From Platerodrilus igneus (Eukaryota > Arthropoda > Insecta > Coleoptera > Lycidae): 64,000 nucleotides of DNA. Positions within the stretch are counted from its first letter, which is position 1. Every line of letters begins with the position of its first letter. The notes beneath the pieces are model-generated. The model worked only from the letters and a program-made list of their open reading frames with translations. It made no database searches and was not told the DNA's origin. Location: NCBI GenBank assembly GCA_036346225.1, contig JARFIW010000905.1, forward strand, positions 1,811,501 through 1,875,500, in the 5' to 3' direction. The position numbers were made by a program, and so were the translations under genes. Shown piece by piece: positions 33,090-46,018 of this stretch.

Positions 33090-36080
33090 CTATTAACTGA
33101 CCAAAGACCAAAGCTCTGCAAACCTGGCAGCGAAATAAGAAAAGAAATTACAGGAAAATGCCGAAAACCTAGCAGAAAACAGTACAAGCACCAGAACGCT
33201 TAGTGCCGGTGATACAATGGCAGGTACCAGAATCTAAGAATGTCGGAGAACGCGAACTGGCGCCAAGGTTCAGAATAAAATCAGCCACATTTGATAGGAA
33301 GTCACCTATACAGGCATATCTTAAACAACGACGATGAAAGGGCGACCGCGTTAATTATCGCATTATGAGGCGAGGTATACCGCGTACTTAAATTGTAATA
33401 AACATGATGGCATTCTCTGGGGCAAAAGATTCCGGAGTTAAAATTCAGATTTCCGGGAGGGACTACTTCGGAGAATGCGATCGGAAAGTTCAGAATAAGA
33501 GTCGTGAACATTCTGCGAATCGGAGCGTGGAATGTTAGAAGTATGAAGCAAATAGGTAAGCTAGAGAACCTAAAATTGAAAGGAATAGGTTAGCACTAGG
33601 CATAGTAGGGATCAGCGAAGTTCAGCGGCCAGAGGCGGGGGAATTTTGGAATGGAGACTTCAGGGTAATTCACACAGGAACAAAAGAAGGAAATTTGGGT
33701 GTGGAGATAGTTATGCGAAAAAGATAAAATACTGTGTAGAAAATTACTTACAAAAAACGAAAGAATACTCATGGTTAGATTAGAATCTAAACCGGTAAAC
33801 ACAGTAATAATACAAGAATACATGCCCACCTCTAGCTACACTGACGCAAAGGTAGAAGCTATCTACAAATATATCGAAGATATATTAAGATACGTAAAAG
33901 GACATGAAAATTTAATAATTACAGGGGAATTTAATTTAGTGGTAGGTGAGGGTAGGAAAGGGGCGGTAGTAGGTTTATTTGGTTTAGGCACGAGAAACGA
34001 CCGGGGAAATAGGCTGGTAGAATTTTGCGACAAGAAGAATTTAATCATCACAAACACATTATTTCAACATCACGCTAGAAGACGATATACGTGTAGGATG
34101 CCAGGAGATATAGAAAGATATCAAATAGATTACATTATTGTTAGACAACGGTTTAAAAATCAAGTAAAAGACTGTAGAAGCTACCCAGAAGCAGATATAG
34201 ACACTGACCACAACTTCATAATTATGAAGGCCGCACTTAAATCTAAAAATTTGAAAAAAGAAACGAAAAAAGGCACTTGGACTTAGAGAAACTAAAAGAT
34301 AAAGATATTCAAGAAAGATTCAAAAAAGTCAAATGAATTACTAAAAGATATTGGGAAAATATCTGATACTAAGGAAGTAGAAACAGAATGGAATAACATT
34401 AAATCCAGCCTAGACATGGCGGGCAGATATATTCTGGGATATACATAAAAGAAAATGAGAAACCGTGGATAACAAAGAATATCCTGAATTTAATAGAAGA
34501 ACGACGAAAATACAAAATAAATCAGACAAAACAGAAAAACAGAGATACAGAGCCAAAAATGGAAAATTATTCGCAAATGCAGGAAAGCTAAAGAACAATG
34601 CATTGATAAAAAGTGCAAAGAGGTATAAACTAAGATGGAAATAGGAAAACAGATAAAGCATACAAACTAATTAGAATCAATTTTAGGGTTATAAAATCCT
34701 ATAGCAAAAATATAAAGGGCGCGGAGGAAACGTCATTATAGAAAATGTAGAGAAAGTGGGTAGATGGCAAGAATATATAGGAATTTATATGCGGGAAAGA
34801 ACGAACAGCATCAGAAAAGGAAGCAGACATTGAAAAAATGACTTTGGGTATGCTATAATTAGAGATGAATTTGAATTAGCAATAAAGATTCTGAAAAATC
34901 GTAAGGCGCCGGGTACAGATAAGGTGCAAGCAGAAACTCTAAAGCCGCTGGACAAGCAGTAACAGAATATCTCTTCCAACTTGTATGCTATATGTATGAG
35001 ACAGGCGAAACACCCAAAGATTTCAAACGTAACATCATAATAACTATACCAAAAAAGGTAGGCGTGGATAGATGTGAAAATTTTCGAACAATAAGTTTGA
35101 CAGCACATGTGTTAAAAATATTAACTAGAATTAAACAAAACGAATGAAAACGACCGGAAAGAGATGAGACAGGGATGTGCCCTATCCCCATTAATTTTTT
35201 ACTTGTACATTAAAGAGACAATGAATACTGTCATAGACAGAAAGACATTTAGAATTACTATGCAGGGACAAAAAATTGAAATGATTAGATTTGCAGGTCA
35301 TATAGCGGTATCAGCATCTAGCAAGGAAGAGTTAGAAGCTGCTCTTAATGAAATGGAAACGGTTCTAACGGAGAAATACGGTATGAAAATTAACAAAAAT
35401 AAAACTAAAGTACTAGTATGCAAAGGAGGGGAAAATAAATTAAAAACAAGAATACAAATAGGTAACAAGCACTTACAAAGGGTTAAGGATTTCTGCTACC
35501 TAGGAAGCCAAATAACATGGAAAAAGCGCAAAAGATATACAACAAGGATTAGTATAAGATCGTGCTTCATTTAACAAGAAAAAGTAACTACTGTGTTCAA
35601 AGACAACAAACATAGAAACAAGGAAACGATTGCTTAAAACATGTGTGTGAAGCACAGCACTGTACGGCTGTGGAGCCTGTACAGTAGGAGAAGCGGATAA
35701 GAAAAAAAGTTGAAGCCTTTGAAATGTTGTGCTACAGACATATGATGAAGATATCATGGACAGACAAAGTTAAGAACAAAGAGGTACTAAAAATGGTAAA
35801 AGAAGAAAGAAATATATGGAAAACGGTAAAAATAGGAGAGATAGGATGATAGACCACATACTACGGCATGAGGAATAGTGCAGAATGCTTTAGAAGCAGA
35901 GATAGGAAAAAAGAGAAGTAGATGTAGACCTAGGTTAGACTACTGCACACAGATAGTGAAAGATGTAGACTGTAGGAATTTCAGGAAATGCATAGCGTAG
36001 CTCAGAATAGAAATCAATGGAAGTACGCATACAACCAGTCCCAGGATGGATAAACTAATGACGAAAAAAGTAACTGTACT
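33090..36080 (+). mobile_element. RTE-type non-LTR retrotransposon, inactive
   Basis: A near full-length element: about 380 bp of leader, an apurinic-type endonuclease, RT and a short 3' end with GATGATTATTATAAGC, typical of RTE tails in insects. The 5' end is estimated. Confidence 0.8.
33470..35860 (+). pseudogene. RTE endonuclease and reverse transcriptase, broken
   Basis: Endonuclease: IGAWNVRSMKQIGKL near 33510; then in 33771-34286 LIITGEFNLVVGEGR (the Asp usual in GDFN is Glu here), GLGTRNDRGNRLVEFC, IERYQIDYIIVRQRFKNQVK and DIDTDHNFIIMK. RT: KNRKAPGTDKVQAE-like near 34900, then MRQGCALSPLIFYLYI (35164), and FAGHIAVSAS where the FADD catalytic pair should be (35290-35320). KYGMKINKNKTKVLV and VKDFCYLGSQIT follow. 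Many frameshifts at 33720, 34290-34900 and 35100-35160. The mutated catalytic box alone would inactivate it. Confidence 0.85.
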
Positions 36081-36960
36081 TGAACATGATGATTATTATA
36101 AGCAACTACAAGTATTAGTTGGGCAATATTCTCGAATAATGTTAATTGTGTGAAAGGATTTACTGGAAAACTATTAATTCAGCAAATGTCTAAGTGTTGG
36201 GGGATCTTGGCGGCCATAGGCTGCTTAACCCCTTCACATACCATACATGTGATTTTCAATGCTCCACCCGAAGGTACTACATCGGCCAGGAAGAGTTTTT
36301 ACCTGGAAAATTTGGAATTTTGCCGAACCCTTGCTGCTCCAAGCAAGATAGAGATCTTTAACGTGCGTGACAACACACACACGGGACCTCCATTTTACCT
36401 CTCATCCAAAAGAGGTGTATTTTTGTGAAAAATGCTTGCTTAACATTTTCAAGCGGATCGTGTCGGAATTCGCACCCGGGACCTTGGTCGTAGTAGTTAC
36501 ACGCATACCAACTACGCCCCGGACCCGCCTCCCCCTTAACATACCATTAAATCTTGGTGAAATAGGGCATATAATTAGAAAACAATAGAAGTGAAACCGA
36601 GCTGTATGTAGGCTGTGTGAGAATTTCAGGGAACTGTGTAGGCTAGCTCAGAATTTAAATAAGTGCAGGTACGTGTCCAACCAGTTTTGAGACGGAAAAC
36701 CTAATGACGAAAAATAAGATCAGATACATCTGATGACTATTATATACAACTACAGATGTTGGTTGTGAAATATCTGTAACTATTGTTGACTGTGAGAGGA
36801 GATATATTAAAAAAAATATTAAATCGGCAAATGTTCAAGTGCTGGGGGAACTTGGCAGCTACAGGCTGCTTATCTCGCTTCACAACCACTGAATGTCGAA
36901 GAAATAGGATATATAATTGAAAAACAATAAAAAGGGACCGAACTGCATGTAACAAGAAAG
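36010..36960 (+). repeat. Tandem duplication of the RTE 3' end and its flank
   Basis: 36010-36660 and 36664-36960 share, in order: CAACCAGT, CTAATGACGAAAAA, GATGAnTATTATA, AAATGTn-AAGTG-TGGGGGA, TTGGC-GC-AnAGGCTGCTTA, CTTCAC, AAATAGGnnATATAATT and AAACAATA. The first unit is longer only because the SINE 36245-36538 lies inside it. Confidence 0.75.
36245..36538 (-). mobile_element. tRNA-derived SINE
   Basis: Flanked by a 9-bp target duplication ACATACCAT (36236-36244 and 36539-36547). On the minus strand the head has an A box (GGCGTAGTTGGTATGC) and a B box (GGGTGCGAATTCC) spaced as in a tRNA promoter, then about 220 bp of unrelated body. No A-rich tail is visible. The duplicated sequence downstream (near 36890) lacks the insert, which confirms the ends. 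Confidence 0.8.
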
Positions 36961-37410
36961 AACCGCGCTAATGATGAAAGAAATCAAACATAAAAACATT
37001 GTTGAAAGCATATGTATGGAGCACAACACACTATGCCTATGAAATGTGGGCAGTAGGATAAGCAGACAAAAAAACGGTAGCAGCCTTTTGGAATGTTGTG
37101 CTTCAGATGTATGAGAATTATAGCATGGACAGACAAAGTTAATAACAAATAGGTTATAGAAACAGTAGGGGAACAAGGATATCTGTGGAAAAAAAATAGG
37201 AGAAATAGACGGGCAAAATACATTTTAAAACATTTTTTTGTGAATAGTATGGGATATATTGCAAGTAAAGATAGGAAAAAGGAGGTAGATTTAAACCTAG
37301 ATCAGATAGTTCTAGACGAAGACTGTGCAAATGTTTAGGTTAGTTCGAAATAGGAAACAATGAGGGTACGCGTCTAACCAGTTCCAGGACTGAAGGCCTA
37401 ATGATGATGA
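36960..37410 (+). mobile_element. Second RTE fragment (3' end only)
   Basis: Matches 35625-36080 of the first RTE: the GGAATGTTGTGCTTCAGA block, ATGGACAGACAAAGTTAA, GGAGAAATAG, and the tail with AACCAGTTCCAGGACTG and CTAATGATGATGATGAGG. Confidence 0.7.
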
Positions 37411-37419
37411 TGAGGCGGG

Positions 37420-40200
37420 TCTTGAATATTCTGCAGGTCATACCAGATCATGACCAAAAAAAGCTATGGGACCTCAACATCAAGGCTAGAAATGAAGTAC
37501 GACGACTCTCTGTAACAAGTGTATCACGCTTAAGTGAAGGACCGTCACCAAGGGGATAACAAGAATTTGCAAGAGTTTAAAGCAGATATTTCTTGCTTGG
37601 TGAGACTAGCCTACCTAACAACACCAGATAGCTTTCTAAAGTAACTGACGCTACAGACCTTTGTTGGCGGGGTACGTAACGGAGTGATGCAGCAAGCACT
37701 ATGACTGTCTCGACGAAGGGCCTTAGATGAAGCGCTACCTCATTCTTTGGAATTTGAAACAGCAAAGCAAACTTCGCATCATAGTAGTGGCAAATGCAAA
37801 ATGTTCCGTTTGAAAGCAGCGCTCAGAAAGCATGGAGAAGGTGATTCAACGAGTAGTTCGTGAACACCAACCAAAGAGGAGGAGACCCAGATGCTGGAAT
37901 TGTGGTGAGTTTGGGCGTATACAGTCCAAATATAAGCAGCCCAAGAGAAAAGTAAAAACCCGGAAACTAAAGGGTTCGACAGGAAGGGCGAAAGTCAATC
38001 TGGACGGATTCTGCGCAGGAGATGATTATTGACATCGCACCATCCAAGCATGATGACATTATTTACATATGTGAACAATTTAGTGGCAAGATTGTGAATT
38101 TCTTGGTTGATACTGGAATAATGAGGACAATTGCTAATCCGGATAAAGTGCACAACAGTGGTATAGTGTCATTCGCACGGTACGTCTTCAAACCGTGGCT
38201 GGTGAGAAAATTCAAAGACATGGTTTGCTAGATGTAAAAATCAGAGTTGGGAGCAAATTATTTGACCACCAGGTAGTAATTACGAACTCCACCAAAAAGT
38301 TATCTTGGGAATAGATATTTTGAAGGACACAAATTCCATGTAGGTATGAAAGAGGATGTCTTGAGAGTAGGGAACGAGGTAGTATTGTTTTGCGAACAGA
38401 CGACGTGTCTATGCAAATTTGTTTTTGTTTGACGGACAAGGTTGTTCTACCTGAAGGAATGAAAATGTTGTACCGGGAGGCTTGGATGTTGTTCTCTGGG
38501 AAGATTTTGTGCTCGCTATTGAACCGATTAGTGAAGAATTTCTTGGAGATGACGTGTTTCGAGAAGACTGACGAAAGTGACAGATGGTGTACCTGTTAGA
38601 ATCCTAAACGCTAATGACTTCTAACATGCTAAAAATAATTCAACGGTTGGTGGTATTCTTCGGTTGTCCAAGTGACGGGTGTTCCGGTATTGAAAAGAAT
38701 CACCCACCAAGGAGTATTCCGCAAAGTTATTAGATCAGTTGACGAAACCGTGCCAGTTTCTTGAATTACAACAGCTGGCCGATCTTAAGAACTTGATCCG
38801 ACAGTACTCGGAAGGTTTCGCAATCGACGGCGGCCGATTAGGAAAGACCGCAGTAGCCGAGCACAAAATCGATACAGGAGATGTCAGGTCAATATAATAG
38901 CAGGTGCGGAGACTCCCATTGGCCAAATGCGAGGAGGTCAAGAAGATTATTGGAGTTATGGAGGGTAAGGAGTGATTGAGCATTTTGATAGCCTTGGACA
39001 TCGCTTGTTGTGCTTGTTAAGAGAATGGACGAGCTAACAAGATTTTGTTTAGACTACATGCGATTGAATGCCGTGATCAAAAAGGACAGATACCTACTTC
39101 TAAGGTATGACGACATCCTAGATACATTTTCAGGGTACCAATGATTTTCAATTTTGGATTTAAAGAGTGGCTACTGGCAACTGAATATGGAACTCAAAGA
39201 TCGAGACAAGACTGATTTACTATTGGTACTGACCTATAACAATTCATTGGTTACCTTAGCAGGATGCTCTAGAAACCAGAACGGAATTATTGCGTTACAA
39301 GGCGGGAACTGTAGGCTGCGGTGCAATCTGTAGAGAACTTTTGTAAGTGCTCCTACGGGAGAAAATTTCACCTGAGAAGCGATAACGCCGCTTTGAAGGT
39401 GCTATTACAGTTTAGAAAGCCCGAAGTGCAAGTCACCAGATGAATATCTTCAGCAGTATGATTTCGATACGGAACACCGTGCTGGTGCAAGTCATCGTAA
39501 TGCAGATACACTTTCGAGACGGGTTTTAGCCGAAGATTGTAATCATTGCTCAAGGGTAGAAACAAAGTGTGATCTACTTGGTGGATTACCGTGATCAATG
39601 ACGATTGGTAGCCTATACAGATGCGAACGAAACAAGAGAATGACAAAGACCTACGACTCATTCTGGCTTGGAGAGTCGGAGCAGAACGCGTTTCCTGGCA
39701 GGACACTAGTCCATTGAATAGCACTCTGAAGTCGTACCGGACACAATGGGAGCACTGAACAGACACTGCTGAGACGCAAAATACTTCTGCCGTGTAATCT
39801 TGAGTTTGGGCGTCAGCTCTGAGATGACCTCGTGTGCTAGGGCTACGTCGATGAGCTCAAACGCAAGATGCAGGACATCCATGGTGACGTTAGGAAAAAT
39901 ATCCGGTTCACAAGCGATTGAATGATAACCAGATATGACATCAAGGTACAGGAAGCTGGTTTTCAAAGGGCAACCGCGTTTGGCTGCACAACTGCAGACG
40001 GAGACGTGGATTGTCCAAGAAGTTACAAAGACATTGGGAGGGTCCGTACAAATTTGTAAAAGAATCAACGACGAGGAATATCGGATTCGTAAGCTCCGAA
40101 AAGGTACGCGTTAACCGGTTAGCATCCTACGGTAGTAATGACGCCGGTAGTGCCGAAGAACGACACGCAGTGAAACTATCAGTTACGCTCGTTTAGATGC
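37420..40200 (+). pseudogene. Degenerate Ty3/Gypsy gag-pol
   Basis: A collinear but heavily mutated element. Gag near 37560-37800 (LQEFKADISCLVRLAYLTTPD, ALPHSLEFETAKQ); zinc knuckle CWNCGEFGRIQSKY at 37890-37935 with its His and last Cys lost; protease FLVDTGI at about 38100; RT core LDLKSGYWQLNMELKDRDK at about 39155; RNase H end QYDFDTEHRAGASHRNADTL at about 39450; integrase C-terminal SKKLQRHWEGPYKFV at about 40015. Frames change every few hundred bases. Much older than the BEL element. Confidence 0.75.
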
Positions 40201-42195
40201 TAGCGAGTAGTTTATATGTAGTGTCCCACCTTGTATATGTATATGAATAGTAATTTTTTTTATTTATATGTTACTTATATCTTAATTATTGTCTGGTTTT
40301 TTATTTTGTTATGTATTTCTACACTTTGCTGTCGGGCTGTAGGTTCATTGGTTTCGTTCTGATTGATCCCTCAATCTTCGACTGTGTTAATGCGACCTTC
40401 TCCTTCCTTCCGTTTTTTCTTCTGTTATAGTAATTCCGGCGAATCGTTCTTGACCGACTCACGTCCTTTTTCATGGCCGGCTAAAGTTATAACCAGTTTG
40501 TGTGCTTTATTCTATCCTTATAAAAACACTTGGTATTTTCAAAATCGAAGGTCCGCGGCTTCTAAAGTAGGTAACATGAACATTAATTGCTATTTATAAG
40601 CAATCGTAAACAGACAGTTGTTGTGCAGACGCCGACGAGGCGACAACAGTCATCTACCACCGCCTCCGGGCGACCAAAAGTGAGCAGCAGAACGGTTACG
40701 GCCTGAGGGAGTTCTCCAGCTATACGGGGCGCCGAGAAATGGGTACACAAGTGAAGTCGTTGGGGATCCACATCCGTCAGTCCTGTTAGACGAGCTACCT
40801 GACGATGGAGCGGCTTGTGGCGAATAGCCATCCTGTCCGTCGAAAACCACAGGCCAGTGTACCCAGGATCCGGATATCGTGTAGTTGGAGGACAACCAAG
40901 AGGAAGATCCGGGAAACTGCTCACTGCATCAAAACAAGAGGATTCCAGGAGCAGGTCTCTTGGAATCCAGACCAACATATATATTTAAGAAGATCAACCT
41001 ATAAGAAACACCACAACAACTCATCACATCATCAACAAGCAGAAAAACTCTCGAGTTAAAAGGCATAATACCGACGCTGAGAACGTCGGGTCCAGCTAAT
41101 GCACGGAATCGTAAACAAATTAGGTAAAATGTATTGTAAAAGTTTCATGCGGTCACTATAAATGTACCCTTCGGGTATTCGAAGATGAAACTTTGATACT
41201 ATTGTGTTAAAATGTGCTAATTTTTGCACTATTTCTACTTTTGAACAAAATTTTGTTTTAAAAGTAGACAGGCTATTAAACTTAAAAGTTGTGAGGACTG
41301 TTTTGTATCGTCGAACAAAAGTGTTATATATTAATATTTGGAAAGCTAGATATCAATATATAGAAGCAGAAAGTTTTCGTTCTTAAATGTTGAAGTACAA
41401 ATCAAGAAAAATACATTTCAGCTGTTTTCGTTAGCAATTGTTTTCAAACAGCACTTGATATGCTAATCCTCGACCGTCGACTTCTCGGTCATCATATTCG
41501 CACAATAAATACGATACCTCTTGCTTAGACCTTGAATTTAATCTGATTCTAACTGTTCCGACAGACAAAATTAATGAAAACTGTGAAACCTGATTTCTAA
41601 ACCATTTTAACTACATATACAATGTGATTCTAGACAAATCCTTTAACGCATTATAACTTCCGTTGCTTTTGTAAAAACTTTTTTACTTTTTAAGAAATGT
41701 TATGTAGGTAGCCTTCTAAGTCAAATAATTTCAATTATCACTCAAAATGAAACATGTTTACATGGTTTAATTCTTAGAATAAGAAAAACTAATATGATGA
41801 AATAAATTCCATATATAATAATAATAAACGGTACTCATAACTTTTAATTTCAACGAAATTCATACAGGACTGCACAGAAAGCACAAATACTTAACTATCT
41901 TGTCGACAACGAGATATGCGGAAAAGCTGGCAACGTTGTTGGATCTTTGGTTGATATCGTATTTGGGCTGTATATGAAAGGAGTATATACATCGGAAGCT
42001 TAAAGTGTGCAATATAAAAGGACGCAGTGAAGATGAAAAAGTAAAAGTAGATATTTTTGTAACAATAGATTCTAAACCCCCTAGGTTCAAGCCCATTCTA
42101 AACGGTTTAATATACATGCATGTATATTGAAACATTAGCAGTATTTCTGGTGGACGCTGTAAGTGTTAGTTGTAAAAGGACGCACTATTAATACT
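40200..42195. other. Region without a gene, with a GC-rich block
   Basis: 40620-41000 is clearly more GC-rich than its surroundings and has ORFs on both strands with no family resemblance; it may be an LTR or untranslated end of the Gypsy before it. 41100-42130 is AT-rich. At 42137-42195 lies a module (TTTCTGGTGGACGCT ... GACGCA ... GGATGTA) shared with 62179-62216. Confidence 0.4.
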
Positions 42196-42259
42196 GGGAT
42201 GTAAATATATAAATATATAAATATATAAATATATAAATATATAAATATATAAATATATA
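42196..42259. repeat. (AAATATAT)n microsatellite
   Basis: About eight units, next to the left end of the Tc1/mariner-like element. Confidence 0.95.
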
Positions 42260-42261
42260 TA

Positions 42262-44324
42262 CAGGGTGCCCTATTTCTTACACGTTGTATAGGCAACTCT
42301 GTTATTTGTGACATTAGAGAAAAGGTTAAATAGTGAAAGTAGTGCAGTTTTTAATGCCGAGTTCAGCCATGAAGAGATAACTAACATACAGGGTGTAGTA
42401 AAAGCGTTATACCAAAATAACGAAAATTTGATTTTTTTGTTTTGCTTTGTGATTCATTTATTGTGATAGATACAATAAAACGTTGTAGATGTTTTTTACA
42501 TTATTTTAAAAGGAGAATAAGATAAACTGATTTGCTTTTACATGGCTTTGGGCATGTTTGAGTAAATAAGTGAGGTTGTTTTTTTAAATGGAAACCATAA
42601 TTGGTGGTAGTTCTGATAGGAAGGCATTTTTTTCTTTTTTCAGTGATGTATTACAGTGTACATGTTCAACATAAAAATTTTTGAAAAAATTTTTTTTATG
42701 AAATACGAAACTTGGTATTAAATAATAAAATACTTATTCATGACGTAACAAAAATATCAAAAACAAATTATGTTAAAAAATTTTAAATATAATATCATTT
42801 CATAAGGTGTTCAAAGTGCCCACCATTTTGTTGAAGGCCTAGCTCACATCGTTTTTTAACATTACGAAGTGCTTTTTCTATTGTTCATGCATCAGTGCTT
42901 GCAATTGTTGTTTGGATTCTAGCTATTAAATCCTCAGTTAAATATTGCTTCACTGATGTACCTCTGTGTGCAGGGGCACCATCGTGTTGGTAATACTTTA
43001 GTCTGTAATGGATGTTAAGAGGTAATTCATCCAAATATTCTTCCACTTGGTGTTTTAAGAAATTTAAGTAATTTGAAGTGGTCAAATTGTCGTTATAAAA
43101 AAAAGGTCTAATAATTTTTCTACAAAATATTCCACACCAACAATTAATACCAAATTAATGTTGATCTCTGGATTCACGCACAAGTTTAGGATTTTCTTGA
43201 GAATAAAATACTTTGTTATGCCGATTAAATATTCCGTTATTTGTAAATTTAGTCTCGTCAGTAAACATAATGATTCTCTAAAAATATGAATCCTGTTCAC
43301 ATTTATTAAGGTACCAACGACAAAATGTTATCTGTCTTTGATTATCTATTGGATACAATGTATTCGAAATAGAATAGTGATAGGGATGATATTTCCGACT
43401 TTTCAGAATACACCTCACAGTTTCCTTAGAAGTTGCACAGTGGTTTGCAATTTCGGCAGTAGAAGATTCTGGTTTATAGTTAACCAACGCCAACACATTC
43501 GTTTCAACAGTTTCTTCATATTTTCGTAAGAATTTAGGTTTGGTAAATGCACCATATGCCTTAAGATTATTTTCAAGTTTGCTAAATATTCGACATTGTG
43601 GTTGCTTACGTTCCATGTATCTTTCAAAGTACAAATCCACTGCTGCACGTGAGTTACGATTTGAAGAATAGTAGCAAAAGAGCATGTAATGTTTTCTTCA
43701 TTTGTATAGGACATTTTAACTATTAGAAGAAAATAATGTATGTATAAACACAAAATAACAGTACTATCTAATTTCTGTTATTCAAACAAGTGAAATCTAT
43801 TGTTATGTGTCATATGGCTACTTGATTCTTAAAATAAGCTCAAATATTCACATATTATTTAATACAGAGTTTTGTATTCCATAAAAACACAATTTTTTCA
43901 AAAATATTTATGTTGAACATGTACACTGTAGTACATCACTGAAAAGAGAAAAAAAACGCCTTTCTATCAGAACTACCGCCAATTATGGTTTTCATTTAAG
44001 AAAACATAAACTCACTTATTTACTCGAACATGACCAAAGCCATGTAAAAACAAATAAGTTTATCTTATTCTCCTTTTAAAATAATGTAAAAAACATCTGC
44101 AACGTTTTACTGTATGTATCACAATAAATGAACCACAAAGCAAAACAAAAGAGATCAATATTTTGTTATTTTGGTTTAACGCTTTTGCTACACCCTGTAT
44201 GTTAAATATTTCTTCATGGCTAAACTCGGCATTAAAAACTTCACTATTTTCTCTATTTAACCTTTTTTCTAATGTTACAAATAACAGAGTTACCCATACA
44301 ACGTGTAAGAAATAGCGCACCCTG
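42262..44324 (-). mobile_element. Tc1/mariner-superfamily transposon with terminal inverted repeats of about 460 bp
   Basis: Ends CAGGGTGCcCTATTTCTTACACG and its reverse complement, flanked by TA (42260-42261 and 44325-44326). The inverted repeats run from 42262 to about 42728 and from about 43855 to 44324, with scattered mismatches. A second CAGGGTGTAG copy lies about 130 bp inside each end. The transposase ORF is between them on the minus strand. Confidence 0.85.
42806..43714 (-). pseudogene. Tc1/mariner-type transposase (DUF4817 head), broken and internally deleted
   Basis: ATG at 43712-43714 (MSYTNEEN). After a frameshift near 43680: the DUF4817-like region (NSRAAVDLYFERYMERKQPQ), a helix-turn-helix stretch (SSTAEIANHCATSKETVRCI), RKYHPYHYSI, the first catalytic Asp in MFTDETKFTNNG, a stop near 43160, and the second Asp in YYQHDGAPAHRGTSV. 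From there the protein jumps almost directly to an end segment (DLIARIQTTIAS ... ALRNVKKRCELG); the usual block with the third acidic residue is missing, which points to an internal deletion. Confidence 0.8.
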
Positions 44325-44856
44325 TATATAAATCTTAATGTATTTCGAACGTAAATAACAGTTGAAAAAGGTATGGGTGTTCAAAAAATTTTTTGGGATC
44401 GAGTTTGTTCGGACAATTATGTGTTTATACGCAAATGAAAATCATTTGTTTATAATCGATGTTTTGAACTGTATTTAGGTCATAATCATGATTCTGTAAA
44501 ATTATAATACAATTAACAGTTATGCACTTAGCAAGATATTTACAGAAACTTGATTTTTTAAGATATTAAATTAACAAACATGTAGAGTAACTATTACATT
44601 TTAAAATTGCATAATACATACGTCAGTTTTTTAAATACTTTCAAGATTAACAGAATTTAAAATTAAAAGGTGTAAGTACAACAAGACGATCGGTATTAGT
44701 TTAACAAAGATGAGTTTAATGTGTTATACTAAACAATTGCTAATCGTATTGAGGCCAGCATATGAGTGAGCCAACCGGTAATACAGCTGTGTGATGCGAA
44801 ATTCAATAATTTAAGGATTGAGAATTTAACGAAAAATGTAGAAAGATGTTACTGGG
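44325..44856. other. Region without a recognisable feature
   Basis: AT-rich sequence between the transposon and the Penelope fragments; no ORF or repeat that I can support. Confidence 0.5.
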
Positions 44857-45246
44857 TTAAGTATTGCTAAAACTATATAGTAGAGCGTATATGTTATTAA
44901 GATTTTGCGTGTCTATTTTAAAGTTCAAACTGTTATCATCTTTTGTTATATGGTACGATTCCAAGAACAGTCTGTTTACATAATTGACCTTTTTATCTAA
45001 AATTTTGGTATTATTCCAGTTTGGTAGCATGAATATGAGATGCAAGAGCACAATATTTTTTCCAATTTTCGCATCGCTTCTGTGCTGTGTGAGCTGGGAT
45101 CTTAACCATTGGTTTGCTTGTCCCATATAAGACATGTTACATGAGCATTTAATTCTATAAACTATGTTACTACATAGTCCCGTGTCAGTCATATCTTTAA
45201 CCGTAGTGAAGAGATTGATTAATCGATCTTTTGTAGGCGTAAACAA
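44857..45246 (-). pseudogene. Penelope-like GIY-YIG fragment, minus strand
   Basis: 129 open codons: linker, NIVYRIKCSCNMSYMGQANQWL (GIY-YIG; the Gly of the usual YIG is kept), TQHRSDAK, then FLESYHITKDDNSLNF and TQNLNNIYALLYS. Ends with TAG at 44857-44859... upstream RT is missing. Confidence 0.78.
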
Positions 45247-45409
45247 TTTTTATGTTGTCATTAGATAAAGTTTTTTGTATTGCCAGCGTAAGGTTATCAA
45301 TATATGGTCATTTTTTATAAACGACATTGTTCTGAGAGTTTTTTAATATAGGTTCTTGTGTTTGAAATATCAGAGTTTTTAAGAGAATTTTCGGGCAAAC
45401 TTAAAAGAT

Positions 45410-45843
45410 GTTACTGCAAAACAACGAAAATCGGGAATTGTGTATTGTATACCTTGCCAGGACTGTGATGGAAAATATATAGGACATACTTCCACATGGC
45501 TCTCAACCAGAATAGCCTCACATAAAAGCAACTGCAGACACAACAATAAAACATGTGCACTTTCCTCCCATGCCATCGAAACAAGTCATAAAATTAATTA
45601 TAATGATACTGGTATAATCTTCAATGAAATAAACTACAAAAACGATTATTTTTAGAAATGATTGCTATTTTTTTACAAAAAACACCTTTAAATAAAAAAC
45701 AAACACACAAAATCTCAACAACATTTACTCATATCTCCAGACCGTTATTAAAAAATCTAATAAATACAAAAGACACACCAATACCTGACATTAATTCAAA
45801 CAGCATACTTTACAATTCACCATACAAGAGACACGAAATTTAA
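45410..45843 (+). pseudogene. Penelope-like GIY-YIG fragment, plus strand
   Basis: GIVYCIPCQDCDGKYIGHTS, STRIASHKSNC, CALSSHAIETSH and NYNDTGIIFNEINY, closely similar to the PLE at 1690-5150. A frame break near 45655 precedes the C-terminal part. The RT is missing. It starts about 165 bp from the start of the oppositely oriented fragment, so the two are head to head. Confidence 0.78.
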
Positions 45844-46018
45844 TTTTATTATAATTTAAGATACACTTAACAGTTGTCTTCAATCAAAACATGTCAAATT
45901 CAATTTATACAAATTCAAATTAATTTTAGATGCTAGATTTTAATCTTAATTAATAAAAACTACATTATTCATAAGTAACCTATAATTGTTATTTACTCTA
46001 AGTATGTACTTATAGTTT

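Noticed and set aside
40583..41059. Overlapping ORFs on both strands in the GC-rich block
   Set aside because: Length is explained by higher GC content; no motif on either strand; adjacent to a decayed Gypsy end.
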